Source: Macrotis lagotis (Eukaryota > Chordata > Mammalia > Peramelemorphia > Peramelidae). From it: a stretch of DNA of 64,000 nucleotides. A program made the position numbers and the translations under genes. Positions 12,001 through 25,600 of the stretch are shown piece by piece. The first letter of the stretch is position 1, and each line of letters begins with the position of its first letter. Where the stretch lies: contig NC_133659.1 of the NCBI RefSeq assembly GCF_037893015.1, positions 11,549,885 through 11,613,884 on the forward strand, written 5' to 3'. The notes under the pieces were generated by a model. The model saw only the letters and a program-made list of their open reading frames with translations, made no database searches and had not been told where the DNA came from.

Positions 12001-15000
12001 TCCTGGTCAAGAGTCTGACCAAAGTCTAGAGAAAACACCTGGTATTCAGGACCAGTGTCCTTCCAGACCTCCTCAGCCAGCCTAGTCTCAACCAGAGCCT
12101 CGCACACCTGCTGCCCTTGATCAGTCTTTCCTCCTGGAGACCCACAACAAAGAAATCACTGGATTCTAGACCCAGAGTCCAAATGACAAACTCCTCCTAC
12201 TCTGGGGATAAATATATGAGTCAAGGAGCTGAAACCATCCTGGAAGTCTGGTGTCAAGTCTGGTGACACCTAGAAAACAGAGGCAGAGGATGCTGCCATA
12301 TCTCAGGGCCATACCCTTCATGGCCTAGAATAAATTAACTCACCAGCTCAGCTGAAAATAGATTTGGAGATAAGTGTTGGAGAGGATGTGGGAACACTGG
12401 GACAATGCTGCATTGTTGGGGGCATTGTGAACTGATCCAACCATTCTGGAGAGCAAACTGGAACGATGTCCAAAGGTTTATAAAAGTATGCATACCCTTT
12501 GATCCAACAATACCAACATGGCATCTGTATCCTGAAAAGATCAAGATAAAGGGAAATATTTAGAGCGCCTGTTTTTGTGGTGGCAAAGAATTGGAAACTG
12601 AGGGAGATGCCCACCCATTGGGGAATGGTCGAACAAGTTGGGGTAGATGAATGTGATGATGGAATATTATTGTTCTGTAAGAAATGGTGAGGGTTGGATT
12701 TCAGAAAAGCCTGTAAAGACTTACATGAACTGATGCTGAGTGAAGTGAACAGAACCAGAAGAACATGGTACACAGTAACAGCAACATTGTGAGATGATCA
12801 CTTGGATGGACACAGCTGATCTCAGAAATCCAGTGATTCAAGAAAATCCTAAAGGACTTGTGATGGAAAATGCTATCGTCATTTAGAGGGAGAACTATGG
12901 AGTTTGAATGCAGACCAAAACAGACTATTTTCAATTTTTGAAATTTGTTTTCTGGGAGGTTGGGATTTTTTTTTTTTTTGCCTTTTATAGTAGAGGGGAA
13001 AATGTGGAATTCAAAAGATCACAAAAAATGAATGTTGAAAACTATCTTTACTTGTAATTGAAAAAAATTAAATTAAAAAGAAAAGGGAATTGGTGGTCAT
13101 CTAGTTCAGCCTGTACCTATGTGGGTATCCCCTCAGTAATGTCCCCCAAATCCAATCTGACTGAACACCTTCAACCAGGTTGCCTGTCCCTGCTTTGGGA
13201 CAGCACCTGTTCTGGACCACACCTGAGAATAGACCTCTGCAGCTGGCACAGTGCATAGTGCTCTGGGCCTGGAGTCAGAGCCACCTGAGTTCTGAGATCT
13301 TCCCTAGTTGTGTTACCCTGACCAAGTCACTTCACTTTTATTTGCCTCAGCTTCCTCAATTGCAAATTAGGGGTCATAATAACATCTACCTCTAAGAGTT
13401 TTTGTGAATCAAGTGAAATAATATTTATTTAATGCTTAGCACAGTGACTGGAACCTTATTGATTGATTGCTATCTTTCATGCCCAGAGAGGACCAAAATG
13501 ACATTAGGACATTAGGGACTGGAAGTAAGAGGGGCATGGAACCCAGTGTGGAATGATCCAGTTGCTCCTTGGTCATACCATAGCAGGATTATTGCCTTCT
13601 CCTCTCAGAAACATCAAACAATTCCCTTCAAGAGACAAGCTGGAAAATAAGTCACGTGAAAGAGTTAGAACAGATGGGGTGTAGAGCCTGCAGAATAGAA
13701 GTCAATGGAAATCTGCTAGGGATCAGTACAGAAGGAGCAGAGGCATTCTGCTTAGACTTAAAGCTAGGGTTCTTTTGCCTCAGGGTCCCATTGGGCAGTC
13801 ATCTAGGGAAGCCTGTGGACCCCTTCTCAGTCATATTCTTAAAAACATAAAATATGTAAGATCACAAAGGGAACCAATTATATTGAAATGCAGTTACCAA
13901 TTTGTTTTAAATTGACCTCCAGGTTAAGAACCTTGGAGCAAGAGGGTAAAATGAGAAGTAACAGGTAGAATGAATGGGGGATGTTTTTAACTACAATGAA
14001 AGCACAGGAAAAATCAACAAAGGCTAGGAGGTCTAGTGGATGGGACAATGATAATTCACGTTCAAAAGAAGATAGTTTCTCAAGCCTGGTTCTCTGATAA
14101 GGAGAGTGACAATTGCACCGAAGGCTGCTGGAGAAATATCACTACTAAGATGTCAACGCTAAAGATCAGTAAGGAGAGGGAAAGAGCCAAGCTGCCCTTG
14201 GTGAGTCCAAGTCCAGAGCTAATGACAGAGAACAATGCTGATGATCATCCCAATGATCAGAAAGACAGAAGTACCACTAAGATTGTGGAAGGGCAAACAT
14301 TTCCTCTAGCAGGGAAGAGAAGAGAGTCTACAAACTCAAGATCAAGTAACTGAACTGATTCCAGGGAACCAGCCCAGCTTCACAGAACAGGAGGACCCTG
14401 GCATCCTTTTTTGGATGGGGATACCAAACTGGGTGACCTGGAAAATGTTGTAGCTATCAGTTACCTGGGTTTGTTTTGTTTGTGTTTTTTTGCTTTTTAG
14501 CAAGCTAGGTGGGCCAATACAAAAAGTGAGACTTGGAATTCGGAAGACCTGAATTCAAATCCTTCTTCAGACAAATCACTTAGTCTTTTATGCCTCAGTT
14601 TCCCCAGGCACAACATAGGAATAATAACATCTTTCTCATAGGATTTTTGTGAGCATCTAAGATAATCTACATAAAAATATACCAAAATGCACAAAGTGCA
14701 CTTTGTAAACCTTAAAGCATTAAATAAATGTTAATGATTATTATGAAGCAGTATGTGATATTTTTGTGAAGAAGATGGATGTTGACTAGACAATCCAATT
14801 GGATGGCTTTAAAATCGACTGAATGGTAGAACTCAAAGATTAATCAAAAATGATTCAATGTCAACATGCTAGGGAAGGTCCACGAGATCTATGCTTGGAC
14901 TTGGACACTAACAAACATTTTTATCAGTGTTGTAGCTAGACCAAGAGGGCACATCCCTAAGATTTGAGAGATAGGTTTATACGCTACCTCATAGTCTGGA

Positions 15001-18000
15001 TCCAAAGAGGGTCCTTAGCTTTCTTCTGCTTGGCCCTAGAGCCGGCCTAGTGTGGGTGGTAGATGGAGATGTAGCCTTGAAAGACTCACACTGGAAGACC
15101 TAAAAACTTCACAATGGAGCTGTCCAAAGGTGGAATTGGCTCCTTAAGGACCGTGTGGGCTCCCTCAAGGGACATCTTTAAGCCAACAATGAATGATTAT
15201 TTGGTAGAATTGAGCTTGGATTCTGGATCAGGAAAGGGATGGACTAAATGATCCCTTCCAACCATTAACTGAATCTATGTTGTTTCTTCTTCAAAATTCT
15301 TGCTTTGTCCATTAATAAATGCATCTTTAATAAATTACCCCTAATTTATTATTTTTCTTAATTTACAGTGATTTAGACATACAGAAGCCTGAACACCAAA
15401 CCTCTGAACTTTTGCCCAGAAAACATCTCCTTGGAAAGGCAAATATAAGATCTTATTCTGTTCCAGGCAACCTGAAATATGCCCCTTTAGGTAATTCATT
15501 ATGAAATATAAAATTTCTTTGGATTCTAGAAGTCATAAAGTTAACTTCATAGATTTCAGAAAAAATGTTGAGAGGTATGGGGGGGGCTCACTACTGATGA
15601 ACAATGAGGTGAAGCAGGCTACCAACACATTCACATATGATACTATAATTTTTTAAATTATTGAAAATATAGATTAATGTTAAAAATAATAATACACTTA
15701 AATAGGCTAATAAGGTTAAAGACTTAAATAAAGACTTTCTATATCATTTCATTTGATATTTGTAATATTAGCCTCATAAGCTAAAGATGTAATATGAGGA
15801 AACTGAGGCAGTCAAAGGTCAAGGGCATTAGCTATGGTCACAGAGTTTATAAGGATCTTGAGGTGAGATTTGAACTCTCAAAAGTTCTGTTCTATTCACT
15901 GTAGTACTGCCTCCAGATGGTATAAATCACAATCTGATCACAATGTGGAGCTTTCACAAAGCGTGGTGAAATGATTGTCATATTTTTGATGATGGATCCT
16001 ACCGGGTCCTGAGCTTGGGCTAAGATGAAATTTAGTAAGATAACATGGAAAGCCTTCCTCTAGTCCTACCAAACCCAACCTCACAAGAGCAAGATGAGCC
16101 CTCAAGGACAAAGGAAAGAAACCTTTTTGACTTAGTACAGCATAGCACATGGCTTGTTGAGTGTCAGATAGCAGTTTCCCAGAAGATGATCAGGGTGTTC
16201 TGCTGTATTGAAAGCACATGAATCATGAGGTAATATGGAGGCCAAAAGACCTAGGTTGGATGATTAAGTCCAGAAGGAGGGTGGTGGTTCTCTCCACTCT
16301 TTCCCAGAAATCTGATCTAGAATATGGTTTTGGAAGCCCAGGAAAATGATGAAGCCAACTAGATAGTGATGGACCTCAAGATTAGACCATATGAGAATCG
16401 ATTGAAAGAACCGGGAATGTTTAGCCTACAGAACAGAAGACTTAGGGGGATTTGAGAACCACCTTTGAGTATTATTTGAATATTAAAGTATTAAGACCTT
16501 TGAGTATATGGAATCTAGAAGAGGGCTCAGGTTTTGTATGGCCAGTAAACAAAGAATATTTTTACATTTTTAAATAAAGTGTTATTGTAATTTAAAATAT
16601 AAAATACAGTCTTAGCTTGTGGGCCATCCAAAAACAGGTGACAGATTCACTTTTTCCTTCATGTCTGTATTTTGTTGATATCTCTGCCAAGAAAACTCCA
16701 AATGGGATGGCAAAGAGTCAGACACAACTGAGCAATAATTATGTGCAGAACTTTAGTGCAGCCCAGATTTATAAAGGAAACTAAGAAATACAGTTATCAA
16801 AATGTCTAATTTTTTTAATCCATAGACCTCAGAATAGTAGCCCTGATGTAATGGATAGGACATTGGAGTTGGAATCAAGGAAATCTGGGTTCAGATCTTT
16901 CTATTAGATGCTAGTGACTGGATAAATGACTCTCCTCTCTGAACCTCATTTTCCTCATCTGTAAAAGAGATGGTGAGACTTGGTCACCTCCAATTTCCCT
17001 TCAATCTCTTTTATTATTCTATAAACCTTGAGGTCTCTTTCAGATTTTCTTTGTTACCATTAAAGGGGGAGAAAGGAGAAATTCATGATAAAATCTTGAG
17101 CTTGGATGTTCAGTTAAAGGTGTGAAGTCAGTTAAAAAATGATGAAAAAAAAAATGATCCAAGGTGTTAATGCTTTAGAAATTGTCACCTCAAGAGTGAA
17201 AACTAATGAGAAGATGTTCTCCTCCTCAAGTGATTTCTGACCCTGTGCCAGATGATTGTGCCTTTCCTTTACAAAACCATGATAGAAACATGGACAAACT
17301 GAATAAAGAGAAGCAAAAAGCCATACAAGTCTAACATTGACTTCAAAGATAGAATGTATAGATCTGATTTAAGAATTTTAAGTCTCCCAGAAGAGTATGA
17401 CAAGAAAATGCAAGGAGTGAGGAGATGGACTTTAAAGGTGCAAGGAATAGCTATAGTGTCTGTTACCATTCTCCTCCAAACCCATCTCTTCTCTTCTCCA
17501 TGGTGAATATACCCAGGCCTTGCAAAGGATCCTCATATGGCATGAATGCAAGATCCTTCCCTCTCCTAATTGCCCTCCTCTGGATGGTCTCAAACTTATC
17601 AATGTCCTTCTTCAATATTCCAGTGAATATTATTATCATTAAAGGCTAGTGAAAGAAGAAGACAATGGGATAATTGCATCCTTATTCCTGGAAGCTGATG
17701 CCCTCAAAGCAGCTCAAGGTTTTTCTGTCATATATCACAAGGTTGACTTATATTGAACTCGCAATCCACTAGAATCTCCAGGTCCTTTTCAGTCAACCAT
17801 TTTACCATATGTGACTACTTCATTTTGTAATTGGGATGTCAAACTTTTTAGCCCATGTATATTTTTCTCTACTAGATTTCATTCCATTAAGTTCAGTCTA
17901 AATTGCTGGTCTGTCAGAATCTTTTTTTAATCCTATCTCTATCGTCCAGTGCGTTGGTTATCCCTCCTAATTTTGAATTATGAATCACTTTGATAAGCAT

Positions 18001-21000
18001 TCCATTTGTGTATTTATCCAAGTCATTAATAAAAATATTTAAAAGCACAGGACCAAGCATGGATCCCTAGAGTACTCCAATGGATATTGCCTGCCAATAG
18101 AATCATTAATGATATTCTTTGAATCTCATCTTTCAACCAGTTCCTTTATTCATGAGGTGATATGGAGGCCAAGAGGTTGAATGGAGAAGTCCAGTGAAGG
18201 AGGGTGGTGGTCCTCTCCACTCTTTCCCAGAGATCTGATCTAAAATATTTTTGGAAACCCAGGAAAATGAAGAAGAAATGATTTTCATTTATTTTTTATT
18301 ATTATCTAACAGTTAACAGAACAGAGCCAAGCAGAGCTTTCTAGGCTCCTTTCCTGGGGATTTACAGACCCATTTAGCATTGAACTGTTGATACTGTTCA
18401 ATAGTCAGACTTTCTTTTAGTCTTTTTAATACCGGCAGGGTCCATACCTCCTCCATCAATCATCCTCCATTATAGGAATTCGCTGATATGGAAATGAAGT
18501 CCTGGGAATCCTCTGTCAATGAACAATCACTTTCTGGATTCAGGTATCCTGGGAATTCCCCACCTCAGTCATGCAATCCATAATTGATATGATATAAATA
18601 TCTTGAAACTTTTAAAGCAGAATACAGATGTCAGTTATTATTAGTATTATTATGAATGATAGATTCTGAAGATCATATAAGCAATACAAATTTGAGAAAA
18701 ACTCTCTTACAACTTGAAAGATTTAACTTGGTGCCAGTAGCTTTAGAAAATAGCAACAATCATTGGAGTTAATATGTTACTTTAAGGTCTCTGGAGCAAT
18801 GCCATTACTAGGTCTGTATCCCAACGAGATCATATTTTGAAAAATATTTAAACAACTCTGTTTTTAGTGGCAAAGAATTAGAAACGGAGAGAATGGGTGA
18901 ACAAATGTGGTATATGAATGTGATGGAGTACTACTCTTCTGTAAAAAAATCAAGAGGAAGGGGCGACTAGGTGGTGCAGTGGATAAAGCACCGGCCCTGG
19001 AGTCAGGAGTACCTGGGTTCAAATCCAGCTTCAGACACTTAATAATTACCTAGCTGTGTGGCCTTGGGCAAGCCACTCAACTCCATTTGCCTTGCAAAAA
19101 AAAAAAAAAAACCAAACCTAAAAAAAAAATCAAGAGGAACAGACTTCAGAAAACCCTGCAAAGTCTTGCATGAACAAATGCTGAGTGAAGTGAGTAGAAC
19201 CAAGAGGATATTGTACATTAATAACAAGACTGTGTGATGATCAACTATGATGGACATGTTCATTTCAGCAGCATAATAATCAAAACCAAAAATAAATGAT
19301 ATGATAGAAAATGCCATCCATATCTAGAAATGGAACTATGGAGTTTAAATGTAGATCAAAGTTTGCTGTCTTCAATTTTTAAAATTCATGTTTTTAGCCC
19401 ATTTCAATTTGGATCCTTCTTTCACAGCAGGATTAATATGAATATGTTTAGCATAGCTGTACACATATAACCCATATTAGATCATTTTTCTGTCGGCAGA
19501 GGGGAGAGGGAAGAGAGGGAGGGTGAAAAATGTGAAACTCCAAATCTTACAAAAACATGATTGTTGAAAACTACCTTCAGCATGTAGTTGGAAAATTAAA
19601 ATATTTTTGAAAAAAAGAAAGAAATGGCAACAATAGCTGTGGTTAATATAGTACTTTAAGACTTCTAGAGCAATATAAATAAAGGGATTTATAATAAGTA
19701 TATAACTTTCAGTCCTAACTCTATTTATTTCTATTGTTAGATCATCTACAGAAAGCATCTACAAAGAAAGATTCTTTTAAGACTCTTCTTTATCCAAAAG
19801 GCAAGGACAAACCTGAGGTGGGTTTCATTTCTGGACTTAGGATTTGACCCATCAAGAAAATTCCATATAGCTCCAGAAAACTTACACATTCTAATAACAA
19901 TCCAAGATGTAAAGAGGGCTCGTGGTGGAGGAGGGAGGAGAAAAAGGGAGAATTTAATTTCTCAATTTTTAAAAAATTTAAATATTTTATTTTTTCAACT
20001 ACATGTAATAATTTTAACATTTATTTTTTAATATTTTGAGTTTCAAATTCTCTCCTTTCCTCCCTCTCATCCCCCATCTTTGGAAAGTAAACAATTTTAA
20101 ATTTTAATTTTAAATGCATGTGCATTTCCATCTCAGTCATGTTGCAAAAGAAAATGCAGGCCCCCCAAAAAACCCAAACCTATCCTAAACAAACTTGAAA
20201 AATAAAGTTTAGAGAATAATATTCTTCATTCTGTGTTCAAGCTCCATCTGTTCTTTCCTTTGAGGTGAATATTTTTTTCATCAGAAGTCCTCCAGAATTA
20301 TCTGAAGTTATATTATTGCTAAAAATAACTGTCATTCATAACTGATCATTATATGCAATATTGCTATTACTTTGTATAATGTTCTCTTGATTTTGCTCAC
20401 TCCACTTTGCATCAGTTCATATAAGTCTTCCCAGGTTCCTATGAAACCATCCAGCCCATCGTTTCTTATAGAACAATAGTGTTCCAGACAATCATATAGC
20501 ACAACCTGTTCAACTCAGGTGAGGTGATGGGCATTCCATCAATGTCCAATTCATTGACATCACAAAAAGAGCTGCAATAAATATTTTTTTTAGAGGTCCA
20601 GAAAAAGGGATAACTTAAAAACTCACATGATCTTGTTTATTTAGAAAGGTCACATGATGCCATGGGTCAAAATATACCACCCAGCTCCATTCAAAGGACC
20701 TGCTTTGGACATTACAGAATTCTCGGATTCATTCAGTTATGGAAAAAAGGAAAAGACACAAGGAGATTTTCCAGGTATTTAAGTTATATCACCATTGGTC
20801 TGGAATGATTAAAACTTTCTGAAATATAACAATCAGAAAAAGGGTTAAGTGTCACAGAAGGCTGACGAATATGAGTGTGCATGGGTGGTCTCATTTAATG
20901 GAATCTATAATATGTAAATGTTGACATAAAGTAATCTTAAAAGCTAGCATTCATGTAGTGTTTTAAGGATTCCAAAGCACTTTACATGTTTCATTTAAGC

Positions 21001-22557
21001 CTCACAACAACCTTGCAAGATAAATCTCGACCCTGTTTTGTAAATGAGGAAACAGACTGAGAGGTTAAGTCAATGAACAAACATTTTTTTTTATTTTTTA
21101 GAGTTTTGTATTTGCTCCCTCCAACTCCTCCCTACCCACTGGAAAGGCATGCAGTATGATATCCATTAGAGATGTAAAGATGTAAAGTCAAGTTAAACAT
21201 ATTTTTATATCAGCTATGTAGCTGAAAAAAAGAAAAATTAAATGGGAAAAAAATATGTTTCAATTAGGACTCTGAGCTCACTGGTTTTTCCTCTCTAGAG
21301 GAAAACAGTTTTCATCATGAGTCCAAAATTGTCTTGCATCATTGTATTGCTAAGAGTAGCTAAGTTTTCCATAGTTGATCATCTTTACAATATTGCTGTT
21401 ACATGAACAATGTTCTCCAGGTTCTTCTCATGCTACTTTCATCAGTTCATAGAAGTCTTCCCAGGTTTTTCTGAAAGCATCCTGCTCATCATGTCTTAAA
21501 GCACAATATTACTCTTTTACAATGATATACTACAACTTGTTTAACCAATTCCCAGTTGATGTGCATCCCCTCAATTTCCAATTTCCAATTCTTTGCCACC
21601 ATAAAAAGATCTGATATTAATATTTCTGTACAAATAGATCCTTTTCAGAATTAATGAAAAAAATGTGAAGGACGGTCACCTAGTTATTCCAGATCTCATA
21701 CCATATTATTAAGTGGTAATCATCAAAACTATTTGGAACTGACTAGAAAATAGAGTGGTGGATCAGTAGAATAAATTGGGTAGACAATACAAAGTAGTAA
21801 ATGATCCTAATATCAAATGTTTGATAAACTCAAAGACTGCCAGCATCTAGAACTCATTATCCAACAAATACTCCTAAAAAACCCCTGAAAAACAGACACT
21901 GAGCATAGATAACATTTTACACCATATATGAAAATAAGTTCAAAATAGCTATGTGATTTATACATCAAGTAAGTGTGAGAAAAGCCAGGAATAGTTTACC
22001 TCTCAGATCCATATAGAATTTAGGATCAAAAAATACAAAATGGATAATTTTGATTATATTAAATTAAAAACATTTTATACAAACAAAACCTATGCAACAA
22101 AGATGAGAAGGATAGTAGAAAAATGGGAAACAATTTTCATAGCAAGTATCTCTGATAAAGGCTTCATTTCTCAAATATATAAAGAACAATTCAAATTTAT
22201 AAGAATACAAGTCATTCCCCAATTCATAAATGGTCAAAGGATATAAAACAGGCAGTTTTCAGATGAAAAAGTCAACACTTTCTATGGTCAAATAAAATGA
22301 TCTACATAACTTGTTTAGAGAAATGCAAATTAAAACAACTCTGAGGTACCATCTCCCACCTATCAGATGGGCTAATATGACAGCAAAGGAAAGTGATCAA
22401 TGCTAGAGGGGATGTGGGGACACTAGTGCATTGTTGGTGGAGTTGTGAACTAATCAGACATTCTACAGAGCAATTTGGAACTAGACCTAAAGGAGAACCA
22501 AACTCTGCATACTCTTTGACCCAACAATACCATTACTAAGTTTATATAACAAAGACA

Positions 22558-22610
<53 letters not shown>

Positions 22611-25600
22611 AAGACAGCTAGAGAAAGAGAAAAGGACCTATTTTACAAAAAAAAAATTATAGCAGCTCTTTTAGTGTTGGTAAATGACTGGATATTGGGA
22701 CAGCTAGGTTGTACAGTGGATAGAGCATCAACCCTGGAATTAGAGCCTGAGTTCAAATCTGGCCTCAGACTTTAGATACTTCCTAGTTGGGTGACCTTGA
22801 GCAAGTTACCCATTGCCTCACCAAAAAAAAAAAAAAAAAAACAACTGGAAATTTAGGGGATGCCCATCAATTAGAGAAAAACTGAACAAGATGTCATATA
22901 TAAATGTAGTAGAATACCAATGTGCTGTAAGAAATTATGATCAGATAATTTCCAAAAATCTGGAAAGACTTCTATGAACTGTTAGGAAGTGGAGTAAGCA
23001 AAACCAGAACATTATACACAGTAACATCAATACTGTACGATGATCAACTGCTAATGACTTAGCTTTTCTCAGCAATATAATGCTCCAAGACAATTACACA
23101 GGACTTAATGATTAAAAATTCTATTCACATCCAGAGAAAGAGCTGATGGAGTCTGAATGCAGATTGAACTCATATTTTCCTCTCCATCTCTTGGCTTCCC
23201 TGGCTCCTACAGGTTTCAGCTCAGATCCTACTTTCTACAAGTTGCCTTCCCAATCCCACTTAAAACTTGTTTCTTCCCTTTGATATTATCTCCAATTTAA
23301 TCTGTATAATTTTTGCTTGTATATGATGGTTTGCATACTATCTTCACCATTATACTGAGAGCTTCTTGAGAGTAAGAGGGAAATTTGAAGCCAGATCTTC
23401 TGTCTCCAGATCCGGGGCCCTTCTCTCTGCACACCACTGCCACTTAGACCCCTGTTCCCTTTTCCCCAACTGTTTACTAAGTGACCCAGCTCACCAATCT
23501 CCAACAAAAAGCTTTTCTCATTCCAGGTAAAGATAAAAATATTTATCAGAAACCTGGAACAGGTTTACCGAAGGATCGCAAAAAAGCAAGGTAACTAATT
23601 TAACATTGATATTTTATATTTTATTTTCTTGTCCTGTTAAAAGAAGAGGTAATGAACATCCCCCCATTTCTAGCCCTTGATGAAAGCCTTGGGGTATAAC
23701 CTAAAATTGGAATCATGTTCTCTCAACAATTTGGGAACAATCCTCTATGATCTCTGGTTGGTTATCATTGGGAGAAGGCAGTAGCATGTTGCAGAGGACT
23801 GGGCATTGAACTCAGAGTTCAAATCCTGCCTTTGACACTTCACTCCTCATGTGACCACAGGAACAGAGGACAGGGCTCTAGAGCTGGAAAGGGACCTTAG
23901 TGACTACCTGGCCCAGCTCATCCATTTCAGAACTGAGGAATCAGATCCAGAGAGAAGAGACTAGACCAGGATCAAACAGGCAGCAAATGAGAGAGCCAGA
24001 ATTTGAAACCAAGTCTACTTGCTACAGATTCAAAGCTCTTTCTTCTTCCCCATGATGCCCATTGGATTAGAAATATTTCGTCCTTTCCACCTACTTCCTA
24101 TTTCAGATCCATGATGGAAGGTGTCAAAGTAAAAGGGATCTTGGATTCTACATTCCCAATTAAACAGGTCAAGGGACCATAGTGTTGTCTGGAGGAGATC
24201 CATGTATTGGCACATATATGTATATGCACGCATATTGTCACATATATAAACATGCTCATGTATGCATGAACCCTATGCACTTAGTAAATAAGACAATTAG
24301 GAGACTTCAAGTGAAGACACAAGTGGACAGATGAGTCCCTTTTGCAATAATAAAACTACAAGGATGTTGTGAAAGATGGGGTCCCAGACATCGCTAATGG
24401 CTTTTCTTTTATAAGACTGATGATTTGAGGTCCAGCTTCCCAGTGTGACTCTACTCTCCACTTTTCCTGACCAAGGTGAGAGGTACTCTTTTCATATTCA
24501 GCTCTCTAGGCATGTGACTTCTCTCACACTTTTCCAAAAAACTTAGTAAAATATTTATCTTCTATGGCAACTCATTATCATTCTACTAATATTAATATCA
24601 TATATGTATAGTCAGAACAAAAATCACAGTCCAAAAAATGTGTGGATTGCCCAAAGTGGGGAAGAATGTTTAATAAGTTGAATAACAGATGAAATGCCAA
24701 AAGATCCCAGTGAGCTGCAATGTGACAAAACTAATGTTCCCCTTTTCTGCTGTTGAATTGTTTTTGGTTTGGTTTGTTTTTTAGTAATATCCAACTCTTC
24801 ATGATCCATTTGGGGTTTTCTTAGCAGAGATAATGGAGTGATTTTCCATTTCCTTCTTCAGCTTATTTTACAGATGAGGAAACTGAGACAAACAGGGTAA
24901 AGTGACTTTCCCAGGGTCACCTCACTAGTAAATGTCTGAGGCTGGATTTGAACTCAGGGAGATGAATCCTCCTGATTCCAAGACTTGTGCTCTCTGCACT
25001 ATGGCACTCATTCACATATCAGTATCCAGAACAAGGAAGTATACTTTGCCCTGGTCAGATCTATCTTAGAGTAATGTAGTTTTGGCACCACAGTTTCAAG
25101 ACTCTGGTCACCTAAAAATTGTCCAAAGGAAAGCAACCAGGAGAGTCAAAGTCCTTGAGCTTAGAGAATGTTGGGACCTGCTGAGGAACCTGAGGGTGCC
25201 TCATGGGGCATGAGATGTGTTCAGCCTTCAAGAACCTACAGGGCCATCATGTAGTCAGGTGGAGAGATCTTTCCAGTTTCAGGGTTTTGGAACTAGAAAG
25301 CCCTTCCAACTCAATACCCACAAGTCGGAATGGTATGACATTTAGCTAAATCAGTTGACATTCAGCCAAAATCAACTTCACTGGTTTTGAAGTCTCTTCT
25401 CTTTACTTTCTTTGAAAATCAGAATCACATTCACCCTTCTCTAGACCAAGCACCTTTCCTATTTGCCATTAATGTGATATCATTAAAATACATCCTTGTT
25501 GGTTCAGCAATTATATTTGCCAGTTTTCAGAATATCAGAATGTTTGTCTTAGCTGTATGTTGTGATTTCATCAGTCATCAAAGTGCTTTCATTATCTATC

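Larger units (their letters stand above)
21656..23165 (+). mobile_element. L1 fragment (ORF2 C-terminal half to 3' UTR)
   Basis: 22040-22246 encodes MDNFDYIKLKTFYTNKTYAT and related L1 ORF2 C-terminal residues. L1 3' wording continues to about 23165. Interrupted by a GA microsatellite (22562-22608) and a SINE (22690-22842). Confidence 0.85.

Noticed and set aside
12335-12934. Three overlapping minus-strand frames of 69-141 codons
   Set aside because: They are antisense to an L1 3' end, not coding.
14036-14353. 105-codon + strand frame in C1orf141 intron 2
   Set aside because: It has no acceptor or donor in phase with neighbours and no recognised similarity; adding it would break the consistent exon 2 to exon 3 junction.
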